Source: Aralia elata (Eukaryota; Streptophyta; Magnoliopsida; Apiales; Araliaceae). Taken from it: DNA of 64,000 nt. Shown one piece after another: positions 21,667 through 32,334 of the stretch (positions within the stretch are counted from its first letter, which is position 1; every line of letters starts with the position of its first letter). Made by a program: the position numbers and the translations under genes. The stretch covers positions 79,027,007-79,091,006 of the forward strand of contig CM068386.1 of the NCBI GenBank assembly GCA_034770075.1, given 5' to 3'. The notes under the pieces are model-generated. The model saw only the letters and a list, made by a program, of their open reading frames with translations, ran no database searches and had not been told where the DNA came from.

Positions 21667-23666
21667 TGTAAAATTCTATAAATGAAATTTGTAATTTAAC
21701 AATATTTCAGCATTACATTCATTTTTAATTTAATTACCAAAATAAATTAGGTCTTTATTTTAAATTGGTATCTCCCACTATTTTCATCAAACTATATTAC
21801 CCTCAATATACAGTTCGGCAAAATCTAATTAAAGGATTTGCTAGTGAGAATAAGGATCCCATTTCAAATGTATATAGCCTTGTGTGTGCACAACAAACTA
21901 TATATAAATAAATAGGTAGACAACTATTGTCAATTACATCACTATGTAACTCCTTGTATTTTGCCTCTTAGATTATAATGGTCAAGTGTGTGCACATCCG
22001 AACTAAAATAATCTAAGTTAAGTCCAACCTAGCACTTCTATATATTCGAAAGAAAAACACTGTCCTTGTGTGTGCACAACAAAACAGCATCGTTCAGTCT
22101 ATTTATAAGCATCAAATGTGATAAAATAACATCTTAAATATTTAATACTCGCCTTGTGTGTGCACAACAAACTCATATTAAATATTTAATACTCTATTGT
22201 TTTACCATGCTAGAAGGGCGACGTTCGATATTCCTAATATCTTTGAACGCTTAGGACTTAATATAATTTCTTTGAGGGGTTTGTTATTATTAGTCTCATC
22301 TTGTTTAGCGCGCATGCACATATATATATAAAATACACGTCATATTATTTGACATGCGAAAAGCATGTTGTATAATATAATATATATATATAGTAAGCAT
22401 GCACATATAGCATACTATATTCTACCCAGATTGATTATGGACTTTTATTCTTAGTTTGGTTCACTAGAGCCACCAAGTGAACCAAAAGGTCAAACCTAAG
22501 GTGCAAGAATTAAATTTAAATAAAACTATTACATTTTAAACCCGGGGCTCCATTTACAAACGGGTTTTCAAGCGCTTCTTGCTCCTTTGTCTCCAATTCT
22601 TCAAGTAATTCTAACTAAACCTATTACATAAACTATTTTACAATAAATAGAAACCTTGATCAGCAGTCAAGGGGAGGTACATAGGAGAAAGATAGAATTT
22701 ACATCAAGAAAAACTAGAGAAGACGAGGTACGCATGACCCCATTTATAAAAAACTCATTCATTTCAAAGCATCCTACTAAAAATAAATCCAATCACACAT
22801 TGGTCAGGTTTAGTCCATAATCAATCTATATTTATTATATCATACATATCGTCCATATGTATCAATAAATAACATTTCATCTCATGAATAATAAAAACCA
22901 TTTTCCATATTATGCATTGCATATCATTTAATGGGCAATTAAAAGTTTACTAGAAAATCCAGAATTTTGTGAAACCAAAAAATAAACTCCTTTTAATTTT
23001 GATCAAAATTTAAATTTATAATAAACTTATATTTATTTTATTTTATCCAATTTTTGATTAAAAATAAACTCCTTTATTTTTTAATCAAAATTCCCAAAAT
23101 CAAAATAAAACACCTTTATTTTAATTAATATGGAAACCAATTTCAACGTTTAATAATAAACAACCTTTATTTTTAACTTAAAAATTGTTGGAAAATAAAA
23201 TATGTTTGAATCCTATTTCCTTAATCAAAAATTAAACAATTCTATTATTTTGTTTATAGGAAAACATGGCAATCCTATTCCATATGTGAAATAAACGTCC
23301 TTTATTTCTAGGATAACATGGAATCATATTTCCATTTTTTTAAATGTGGGGGGAATAATACTCTTTTATTCTAGAAAACATGAGAGAATCATAACGCTCG
23401 CGCTCCATATATGAATAAACTCCTTTATTCTAGTTAACGTGAGAATCCAATTTCCCAAGTTCAAATAAAACTTTTTAAATGTTAATTATATAACACAATT
23501 CAAAATAAAACTTTTTTATCTTAATTAGAAAATAAAATAAAATCAAAATAAAAAAAAAAATAAAACCAATTTTACACAAACAATTAAGGCCAATTAAATT
23601 GTTCTAAAACACATATACAATGTATATACAGAATTTCAAACACAATTAATAATTCGCATAAAGTTT
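21667..23666 (-). other. C1 leader (5' untranslated region)
   Basis: About 2 kb of AT-rich sequence lies between the primer binding site and gag, with no coding potential. It contains AT microsatellites (about 22319-22335 and 22380-22393) and repeated AATAAA-rich blocks. It also holds four copies of a GTGCACACACAAGG motif (see separate entry). The layout follows C2's leader, except that C2's GTCAA-rich and tRNA-like segment (26217-26513) is absent. Confidence 0.7.
21877..22171 (-). repeat. Four-copy GTGCACACACAAGG leader motif in C1
   Basis: Copies lie at 21877-21898, 21981-21998, 22063-22083 and 22151-22171. Each contains TGTGCACACA, usually as TTGTTGTGCACACACAAGG on the sense (minus) strand. 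The four positions correspond one-to-one with four copies in C2. Confidence 0.85.
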
Positions 23667-23679
23667 GGCTCTTGATACC
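23667..23679 (-). promoter_or_regulatory. Primer binding site of C1
   Basis: The minus strand reads GGTATCAAGAGCC next to the 5' LTR, the same as C2's site at 26073. It resembles the initiator Met tRNA primer site. Confidence 0.75.
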
Positions 23680-23686
23680 GACTGAT

Positions 23687-25646
23687 TGTTAGGTTTAGTA
23701 CAAATAGCGCGAAATAAAAAAAAAAAAAACCCCACATGCAATCACAATTACATTAATAAAAGCGGGTGAAAAAGCGCGATAAAATCAGATTTTAAAAATT
23801 TTATACAAACCATCACCATGATCTTTCTTTATGCACAATTATTAATTAAACGTAAAGGAGATGTGAGAATATGAATTATACCCTTGTGTAGGAATTCTAG
23901 CTTCCACTTAGGTACAAGTTCACCTCCAATTCTTTCGCGTTTCCTCCTTGAATTCCACCGATTAAATTCCTTCCTTTGATCAACGTTAGCCACCCAAGTG
24001 TTTGGGCCTCTAGTGGTGATCCACCAAGGAATAATACTTGTATCAAGAAGATGGGTGGTTGGCAAAACCCTTAGTTTCTATCCTCTATAGAAATTGTGAA
24101 GTACTCTCTACAATTCTTATGTAAGAGTGTTGTAACCCTAATCTATGATAAGACTTCTCTTATTTATAGATGTAGGAAAACCTCTATCTCTAAACTAATT
24201 TAGGATAGGGTTTCCTATTCTAATTAAACTCCGTTTAATTAAATTAAAAAACTCCTTAATTCCAATTAGGAATTCATGTGCGAGTACTTCTATTAATTAA
24301 TTCTCAATCCCTATTAGGAATTAAAATAATAGTTAAACAGTTAATAATTAATAATAATAATAAGACTCCTCTTATTAATTTATATTTTAATATTTCTAAA
24401 AATATTTAAATAAATAAAATATAAAGCTATTTAATTTTATTCTATCTCCATTAGACTAAATTAAATACACTTAACTTATTATTATAATTTATGCCATTTA
24501 CTTCTTTAAATAAATATTTTCCTTTGGCGGGGTGTGACCCTTTAGGTTCTCCATATTAAACCGGTTGTGAATAAATCAATTAGAAACAATTCTAATCTTA
24601 TTTAATTAAATAAATTAAACTATTTAATTCATTTAAATTTATAATTTTTATTCTACAAATAAGGGTAAGCCCCCTTCCCTAAGCGATCAAACGACTTTCC
24701 CAGTATAATATAGATTTCAACATTAATCATAAAAGAACCTTTCATGGGTTGCATAGTTTACCGGTTATACAATTCCAATCCTTCTACCATACAATGTCCC
24801 CAATTAAATATAAGGACATGGAATTACCTGTTCAAGTCTTATTTTATTTAATTATATGTATTTCGATTCCTCAAATGCAGAACTCTAATTAATGCCAAAA
24901 TTAGAAACTCCTTTCTAATTTCATTCTTGCTTTGGCCCAAAGACTTCTGAGTCGTCAATTTATCGAATCACATAGGGACATTCTCTACCTTTTACTAGAA
25001 GTGGTAGATTCTTTATTGTAATCCATTCAACCTATTCTCCCATGTATAAACTTATTATACCCAATCATAACCCTTTGATATACCCTAAAGGTCTTAAGGG
25101 ACATGTCAAAGTATAACTCCTCATACACAAGATACTATGATGATTCCTCAAGTCCAAGGATCACTTGTACTACTGATCACTAGAGGAATACTCCTATTGA
25201 CAGGCCGAGTAAAACTCCATTAGGTATTCCTTAGCGAGCCACGTTCAGTGAACTTATTCTCTAATAAGCACCTACATACTTTTTGTTCTGCTTTAGTGTC
25301 TCCACACACAATGAATTTATGAAGATCAATCATCCCTCTTCATAAGAGCAATCAACGTATGTACGTAAATCTATCCGGATTCACTAATCCCCTTTTTAGT
25401 AATCCGAACGATTAAAGAACAATTTTAGTTTGTAAGCTATCTAGAATTTAGATTCACATGTAGCATGATGCACCATCATGATTCCTATAAAAACATTGCT
25501 CAAAACTATGGGGTTTTATATCACATTTAATATACAAGCACCATGTAGATAAAGTAACAATGCCCTTTAACAAACGAATAAGATTACCAAAGTCTATGCT
25601 ACATCAATTATCAAATATGATTGGCTTGTGTGCATTACTACTTTCA
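23687..25646 (-). repeat. C1 5' LTR (1960 bp, error-rich)
   Basis: It starts TGTTAGGTTTAGTAC and ends ATTACTACTTTCA, followed by the second GTTTT TSD. It is about 150 bp longer than its partner LTR at 16351, mostly through scattered one-base insertions rather than blocks. That pattern looks like uncorrected sequencing error, so identity to the other LTR cannot be used for dating. Confidence 0.85.
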
Positions 25647-25939
25647 GTTTTGTACGGATTAGAAGTTGTTTTTTCCTTGGATTTGTTGTTGAGTTCACAG
25701 GGAGTTCAAGTGGTATGAGGAGAATAAATACGTGCAATCCGGAGGAATGGCCGAGTTCCAACCAAATGTTGAGCCAAGTTCGGAAGCTTTCATGGGATTG
25801 GCTAGTTTTTACCGGCCGGTTCGTGAGGAATTTCAGCGACATCAAAGCACCCTTAACGGAAGTGATCAAGGAAAAGTGTAGGGTTTAAATGGGGGTGAAG
25901 AGCAGGAAAAAGCCGTTTAAATTTGATTAACAGATAAAT
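25647..25939 (+). pseudogene. Continuation of copy B reverse transcriptase
   Basis: After the TSD copy, the sequence resumes the chromovirus RT exactly where it stopped at 16350. It matches copy A 11036-11310 (the region of FLGFVVSSQGVQV and SFHGLASFYRRFV) but with about 20 small insertions. It runs into the N gap, so the rest of pol and the 3' LTR of copy B are not in the window. Confidence 0.85.
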
Positions 25940-26039
25940 NNNNNNNNNNNNNNNNNNNNNNNNNNNNNNNNNNNNNNNNNNNNNNNNNNNNNNNNNNNNN
26001 NNNNNNNNNNNNNNNNNNNNNNNNNNNNNNNNNNNNNNN
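25940..26039. other. Assembly gap (100 N)
   Basis: Exactly 100 N, a conventional placeholder for unknown length. Left of it is chromovirus RT; right of it are the last 32 bases of the C2 5' LTR. At least 1.8 kb of that LTR, the rest of copy B and the left flank of C2 are missing. Confidence 0.99.
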
Positions 26040-26071
26040 TGGTTGCATTTTCGCGTTATATAATCCTAACA
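26040..26071 (+). repeat. 3' end of C2 5' LTR
   Basis: The sequence ends TCGCGTTATATAATCCTAACA, matching the end of the 3' LTR (TCGCGTTATACAAACCTAACA, ending 42427) with a few changes. Confidence 0.85.
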
Positions 26072-26072
26072 G

Positions 26073-26086
26073 TGGTATCAAGAGCC
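26073..26086 (+). promoter_or_regulatory. Primer binding site of C2
   Basis: TGGTATCAAGAGCC lies one base after the LTR and resembles the initiator Met tRNA primer site. Confidence 0.8.
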
Positions 26087-26216
26087 AAACTTTATGCGAA
26101 TTATTAATTGTTTTGATTCTGTATATACATTGATATGTGTTTAGAACAATTTAATTGGGCATAACTGTTTGTGTAAAATTATTTTATTTTTTTTATTAAA
26201 TTTAAAAAAAAAAGAG

Positions 26217-26420
26217 GTCAAAGTTAACTATCAAACGTTGACCGTTACCTGGTCAAACGTTGACTGGTCAACTACTGACGTGGCATTGACTGTTGATGTG
26301 GCACATGCTGCTGATGTGGCGCTAACTGGTCAACTGCTGACTGCTAACGTGGCGCTGACTGGTTGACTGCTGACGTAGCGCTGACTGGTTGACTGCTGAT
26401 GCGGCGCTGACTGGTCAACC
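26217..26420. repeat. GTCAA/GCTGAC tandem segment in C2 leader
   Basis: Imperfect direct repeats alternate GCTGACGTGGC-like and GACTGGTCAAC-like words, with a unit of about 27 bp towards the right end. The segment is absent from the C1 leader. A short open frame across it is a by-product of the repeat. Confidence 0.75.
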
Positions 26421-26446
26421 TTTAAAAATGAAATAATTAATTTGGG

Positions 26447-26513
26447 GCTAGAGTGTTTTGAACCCTTGACCTATTGGTCATATGTTGGAAGCCTTACCAC
26501 TATACCAGAATCA
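26447..26513 (-). other. tRNA-like (SINE-like) A-box/B-box sequence
   Basis: The minus strand has GGTATAGTGGTAAGGC (26491-26506), resembling a pol III A box with D-arm, and GGGTTCAAAAC (26455-26465), resembling a B box/T-loop, at roughly tRNA spacing. The acceptor stem does not pair well, so it is not called a working tRNA. A tRNA pseudogene or SINE head is likelier. It lies inside a leader segment that C1 lacks. Confidence 0.4.
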
Positions 26514-26638
26514 CTTTTGATTAAGAATCAGAATATTTAATATTTAAACTATATAAGTCTAGATTTGAAGTTTGACTTAAAGGCTTGTTTGATTATTTCT
26601 TTTAAAGGTTTATGATCAGGATTGACCATATTTTTTTT

Positions 26639-26875
26639 TGTAAATTAAAATAAAGGAGTTTATTTTGATTTAGAATTTGATTAAAAATAAAGGAGTTTAT
26701 TTTTATTCAAAAAAAAATTAGATAAATTAAAATAAAGAAGTTTATTTTGATTTGGAATTTGATTAAAAATAAAGAAGTTTATTTTTATTCAAAATTGGAT
26801 AAATTAAAATAAAAGAGTTTATTTTGATTTGGAATATGATTAAAATAAAGAAGTTTATTTTAATTAGAATTGGAT
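26639..26875. repeat. AT-rich tandem repeat in C2 leader, unit about 85-90 bp
   Basis: Nearly three copies of a unit combining AATTAAAATAAAG, GTTTATTTTGATTT and GAATTTGATTAAAAATAAAG follow one another. The C1 leader has related AATAAA-rich blocks at about 22980-23170, but less regular. Confidence 0.75.
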
Positions 26876-27440
26876 TTCATGATAACTAATTAGAGTTGGA
26901 ATTGGATTCCATGATAACTAATTGGAGTTGAAATTGAATTTTATACTAGCTAATATTGCCCATTAAATGATATCAATGCATATATGGAATGGTTTTATTA
27001 TAAATGAGATGAATATTATTTATTGATGCATATGGAGATATGTATGATAATAAATAGGGATTGATTATAGACTATTGACCAATGAGTGATTGGATTTATT
27101 TTAGAGGATGCTTGAATGAATGAGTTTTTATAAATGGGGTCTGCGTACCTCGTCTTCTCTAGTTTTTTCTTGATGTAAATTCTATCTTCCTCCAATGTAC
27201 TTTCCCTTGACTGCTGATCAAGGTTTCTATTTATTTTGAAGAATTGGAGACAAAGGAGCAAGGAGCACTTGAAGACCCATTTGTAATGGAGCCCGGGTTT
27301 AAATGTAATAGTTATATTTAAATTTAATTCTTGTACCATAGTTTTGACCTTTTGGTTCACTTGATGGCTCTAGTGAACCAAACTAGAATAAAAGTCCATA
27401 ATCAATCCGGGTAGAATATAGTATTCTATATGTGCATGCT

Positions 27441-27481
<41 letters not shown>

Positions 27482-27519
27482 TATCCAACATGCTTCGCAT
27501 GTTAAAATAATATAACGCG

Positions 27520-27560
<41 letters not shown>
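27441..27560. repeat. Paired AT microsatellites in C2 leader
   Basis: Two (TA)n runs, about 27445-27475 and 27524-27559, flank a short GCATGCGAAGCATG-like inverted stretch. The shorter counterpart in C1 is at 22319-22393. An open frame of repeated YI residues here is an artefact. Confidence 0.85.
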
Positions 27561-27562
<2 letters not shown>

Positions 27563-27707
27563 CATGCGCACTAAACAAGATGAGACTAATAATAATAAAC
27601 CCTTCAAAGAAAATCATATTAAGTCCTAAGCGTTTAAAGATATTCGAAATATTGAACGTCGCCTTCTAGCATGGTAAATCAATAGAGTATTAAATGTTTA
27701 ATATGAG

Positions 27708-28003
27708 TTTGTTGTGTCACCATAAGGCAAGTATTAAATATTTAAGATGTTGTTTTATCACATTTGATGCTTATTAAGGAATTGAACATTACTGTTTTGT
27801 TGTGTCACCACAAGGACGGTATTTTTCTATTCACATATATAGAAGTGCTAGGATGGACTTAACTTGAATAATTTTGATTCGAATGTGTCACCACTTGATC
27901 AAAATAATCTAAGAGGCAAAATGAAATGAGTTACATAGTGATGTAATTGACAATAGTTGTCTGCCTATTTATTTATATATCGTTTATTGTGTCACCACAA
28001 GGC
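27708..28003 (+). repeat. Four-copy GTGTCACCACAAGG leader motif in C2
   Basis: Copies lie at 27708-27728, 27796-27816, 27882-27898 and 27985-28003. All four carry GTGTCACCA. The matching four copies in C1 all carry GTGCACACA instead, while neighbouring sequence aligns. Confidence 0.85.
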
Positions 28004-28199
28004 TATATACATTTGAAATGGGATCCTTAATCTCACTAGCAAATCTTTAATTAGATTTGCCGAACTATATAATGAGGGTAATATAGTTTGATGAAAATAG
28101 TGGGATATACCAATTTAAATAAAGACCTAATTTATTTTGGTAATTAATTAAATGAATGAATGCTAAAATGTTGTCTATTTTCACATGCAGAATTTAAAA

Positions 28200-29933
28200 A
28201 TGTCAAACTCACTATCACTGCGTAGCATACTTGATGCTAACAAACTAACCGGACCGAATTACACGGACTGGTTAAGGAATCTGAGAATTGTTCTCACTGC
28301 TGAAAAGATTTCTTATGTCCTAAATTCGCTAGTCCCTGCAAATGTTGCAGAAACAGCCTCTGAGGGAGAGATTGCTACTTTCAAAAAGTGGCAAGATGAT
28401 GCAATCTTGGCTCAATGCATCATGCTCGCATCCATGAGTAACGAGCTTCAGCGTCAGCATGAAACTATAGATGCTCCTACTATATTGCTGCACCTTAAAG
28501 AGTTGTATAGTGAGCAAAGTAGGACTGTTAGATATCAGATATCTAAGGAGCTCTTTCGATCTCGTATAACCAATGACACTACCGTTGAGACTCGTGTCCT
28601 CAAGATGATCAATCTGATTGAACAACTTGGGTTCGTGATGGATGGGGAGTTAAGTCAAGATTTGATTTTGCAGTCACTCCCGGACACCTTCTCACAATTT
28701 GTTGTGAATTTTCACATGAATAAGTTGGATATCAACTTGCCTGAGTTGCTTAACATGTTGAAAACTGCTGAAGGTCACTTCTCATCCAACAAGAACAAAG
28801 TCTTACTAGTGGATGATTCTTCCAAGAAAAGGAAGAGGCCCAAGGTATCTTCTGAAAAGAAGAAAAACAAAAAGGCTAAGGGTAAGACGAAGAGAAAGGA
28901 TAAAAAGAAACCTGATTCTGATAGCAAAGGAATTTGCTACCATTGCAACAAGCCGGGACATTGGAAGAGAAACTGCAAGGAGTATCTTGCGGATCAAAAG
29001 CAGAAGAAGCTTGGAGAAGCTTCAACTTCCGATCTAGGTTTGTTCATGATTGAAATTAATTTTTTTGAAAGTCAAAATTTTACTTGGGTATTGGATACCG
29101 GCTGTAGTTCTCACATATGTAATAATATACAGGGACTAAGCAGAAGTAGAAAGCTGAACAAGGATGAAGTCGTCCTACGAGTGAAAAATGGAACAAAGGT
29201 TGCTGAATTAGCTGTAGGAACTTATTGTTTAGCACTACCTTCGGGCAAGTTCATTAGTTTAAATAATTGTTATTATGTTCCGACACTCATTAGAAACATT
29301 ATTTCAATTTCTGTATTGGATATGGATGATTTTGATATTATAATAAAGAACAATAGTTGTTCTATTTATAATAAAAATATTTTATATGGTGTTGGGAACC
29401 TACTGAATGGACTTTACATACTTGACTTGCATGAAAATATACTTCAAATTGAACAAACTAAGAAAAGAAAAAGAGATGATGTTAATTATACCTTTATGTG
29501 GCACTGTGGACTCAGTCATATCAATGAAACAAGATTAACCAAGTTGCTTAAAGATGGGTTTTTAGAGCTATCTGATTACGAATCATATCCAACTTATGAA
29601 TCTTGTCTCATGGGTAAGATGACTAAATCTCCTTTTAGTAGAAAAGGAGAAAGAGTTACAGAGTTGTTAGAGTTGGTACACACAGACGTATGTGGACCTA
29701 TGACAACGAATGCACGAGGAGGGTATTCTTATTTTATTACTTTCACTGATGATCATTCTAGATTTGGATATGTGTATTTAATGAAATACAAATCTGAATC
29801 GTTTGAAAAGTTCAAAGAATTCAAAAGTGAAGTAGAGAAGCAAACTGGTAAGAGTATTAAGATTCTTCGATCGGATCGAGGAGGAAAATACTTAACCAAT
29901 GAGTTTCTCAATTGTCTCAAAGAAAATGGTATA
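28200..29933 (+). CDS. Gag, protease and integrase N-part of C2
   Basis: The start ATG at 28200 (SNSLSLRSILDANKLTGP) is chosen because C1 gag starts at the same point; an in-frame ATG at 28185 is possible. Domains in order: UBN2/copia gag (residues about 10-220), a lysine-rich linker, a CCHC zinc knuckle (CYHCNKPGHWKRNC), retropepsin DTG (WVLDTGCSSHIC), the pre-integrase H-H-C-C region (WHCGLSH...SCLMGK), and the first two D of the integrase core (HTDVCGP; LRSDRGGKY). The frame is unbroken to the TSD at 29929-29933, where C3 cuts it. It continues in phase at 38411. An acceptor-like TTTTCACATGCAG lies just before the ATG. Confidence 0.88.
29929..29933. repeat. Target-site duplication GTATA, left of C3
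   Basis: GTATA at 29929-29933 is repeated at 38406-38410 directly outside both ends of C3. Confidence 0.95.
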
Positions 29934-31495
29934 TGTAGGGTTTTGGACACATAAACGCAGCGGAATTTAAATTAATAAAACAATTTTCCGAAACCCTAAA
30001 ACAGGATCCATGCGAAAAGAACAAATTAATTTAGAGGTTTAGATTTATTTTACCGATTATCCGAGCTTTAATGGAACGATGAAATTCTGAACGGCTTCGA
30101 ATCTCCAACGCAATCCAATGGAACTGCGTCTCTACGGTATCCACACGAACGTCCCACAAATCGTCACACGATCTGCAGCAAAGAAAACTCCGGTACTAGC
30201 CGCCAAGATCTGAATTTTCTCAAGTGTTGCTCTCAACTCTATTTTCTAAAACGACTAGGGTTTTTCTATTTAGTTTCACGTAAACAAGACTACTGATATA
30301 TCTGATATATATAGAGTCCAAAAGGTTAAGCAAAACCCTAATCCTATTAGAAAAGTAAAATCCGAATTTATATATATATATATATATATTATATTTTAAT
30401 TAAGTCTTACTTAATTAATATACATATATATATACAAATTATCTTGTTAATTTAAATTCGTAATTTAAATACTATCAATCATATTGATATATTTAAATCC
30501 TTACAATTTAAATTAATTCTCTTTTAATTACGTTCTAAGTGTGTGACCCTAAAGGTTATTATTATATTGGCAATAATTTTAAAATCATATTATAAAATTA
30601 TAAACAGTGAGTGGCATCTAGTAATGCATCACTGCTACCCAAATAATAATAAGATCGGTGACTCGATGCAACCTTTTCGTGACCAATGTTTCAATGTAAT
30701 TTAATCCTTTTAACCTTGACATCCTAGATTAAACTTGAGTCATGGAATGTGTCATACTCTTCATAATTTAATCTAAGTTTTCTTGATCAATGAGTAGACT
30801 ATATGAAACAAATCACTATTTGAGCATGACCATGCATTTTATAGTCCTACTCAATCAAGAGGCCTATGGATATCACCCCTAATACATAGGAGGGTTAAAT
30901 TCCATCTAGATCACTCATATTCCTCACACGATTCATGACGTACCCAATAATCACCTTTATTGTTCACCCTATTAAAGGTGACCTTTGATGATATCAAAGT
31001 ACATAAATTCTCGTATAGTAATATAGTGATTTTAGGTCGGAGGACCATTACATCATTGTCACTATGAGAATTGCTTATGACATTTTGCATAATGCTCCAC
31101 GTAGAATTCTCATGATGGGTCTGTCCAGTACATTGTTCTCTAACATGTACCTATGCATTGACTTAATATCTCATATATTAATGACCAATGAGATTTGGCC
31201 ATCAGTCAATCCACATACTAGTCTCAATGTATCATTGTTGTCTCATTCTCAATGATACTCGACTAGGGACATTTAAGAGTAATGATACTTATTGTAATTA
31301 TATAATCTCATGTTCAAGTCACATACTTGAAGCTATATAATTTGTATCATTATTCTAAGGACTTTTATTATGTTAACATTTATATAACACAGTAAATGAA
31401 ACCATAATAAAATAATTCATTTATTCAATCAAATATCAAGAGAAATGTTAAGCAATTACATTAAATAATTGGCCTCTAGGGCATAAACTCTAACA
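29934..31495 (-). repeat. C3 3' LTR (1562 bp)
   Basis: It runs TGTAGGGTTTTGG...AAACTCTAACA in plus coordinates. It contains an AT microsatellite at about 30368-30390. The adjoining ATCTCCCACTTGC (31496 on) is the complement of the polypurine tract. Confidence 0.93.
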
Positions 31496-31515
31496 ATCTC
31501 CCACTTGCACTAGAG

Positions 31516-32316
31516 CTAATCACTCATGTATCTAATACCCATGGAACTAGTGTGACCTTCATGCTTCTGATGTGACAAAGCCTTAGTCAATGGATCTGCA
31601 ATATTATCATCTGTTGGCACTCTGCATATGTGTACATCTCCTCTACCAATTATTTCACGGATGAGATGGTACCGCCTAAGTATATGCTTGGATCGTTGGT
31701 GAGATTTAGGTTCCTTAGCCTGTGTAATGGCTCCATCATTATCACAGTATAGCTCAACTGGATCAACAATGGATGGAACAACACCAAGTTCAGTGACGAA
31801 CTTTTTAATCCATACAGCCTCCTTGGCCGCACTAGAAGCAGCAATATACTCAGCTTCTGTTGTAGAATCGGCTATTGTCTCTTGCTTCGAACTTTTCCAG
31901 CTAACAGCACCACCGTTAAGACAAAACACAAAACCTGATTGAGACTTATAGTCATCCATATCAGTCTGGAAACTAGCATCTGTGTAACCTTTTACTGCCA
32001 GTTCGTCTTCACCTCCATATACCAAGAATGAATCCTTAGTCCTTTTTAGATACTTGAGGATATTCTTGACTGCTGTCCAGTGACCTTCACCTGGATTCGA
32101 CTGGTATCTGCTCGTCATGCTCAAAGCATACGAGACATCTGGACGAGTACATATCATTGCATACATGATAGATCCAATTGCCGAAGCATAAGGGATCTTT
32201 CTCATATGCTCCTCATCATCTTGTGATTTAGGATATTGGGCCTTAGAGATCTTTACACCATGAGACATGGGTAAGTATCCCCTTTTTGCCTCTTGCATGC
32301 TGAACCGTTTCAGCAC
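31516..32316 (-). pseudogene. RNase H and RT thumb of C3
   Basis: In this frame RT ends with MYAMICTRPDVSYALSMTSR and RNase H follows, with GYTDASFQTDMDD, SWKSSKQETIADSTTEAEY and YCDNDGAI, so its catalytic acids are present. The gene ends with GIRYMSD, 20 bp before the 3' LTR. It is cut from the upstream RT by a TAA at 32335-32337, where the family expects glutamine. The frame itself is unchanged. Confidence 0.85.
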
Positions 32317-32334
32317 TTTATCAATATATGTACT

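Larger units (their letters stand above)
16351..25646 (-). mobile_element. Copia element C1, full-length but decayed
   Basis: A 9.3-kb Ty1/copia element lies in minus orientation inside copy B's RT. It has TG...CA LTRs at both ends, an exact 5-bp TSD, a primer binding site next to the right (5') LTR and a polypurine tract next to the left (3') LTR. Gag, protease, integrase, RT and RNase H remnants appear in order from right to left. It belongs to the same family as C2. Internal length (about 5.5 kb) is roughly 0.5 kb shorter than C2's after removing C3 from it. Confidence 0.9.
23676..25939. other. Low-accuracy assembled segment beside the gap
   Basis: Compared with intact relatives (the C1 left LTR; copy A RT at 11038-11320), this segment has a single-base insertion about every 10-20 bases and few substitutions. 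Examples are base doublings such as GGCCGG for GGCGG near 25815. Breaks in reading frames here should not be read as biology. Confidence 0.8.

Noticed and set aside
25594..25888. Novel short genes at the C1/chromovirus junction
   Set aside because: They are RT sequence scrambled by likely sequencing insertions, not new coding regions.
26447..26513. Functional tRNA gene
   Set aside because: A and B boxes are recognisable, but the acceptor and anticodon stems do not pair convincingly.
27426..27617. Open frame of repeated Tyr-Ile
   Set aside because: It is the translation of an AT microsatellite in the C2 leader.
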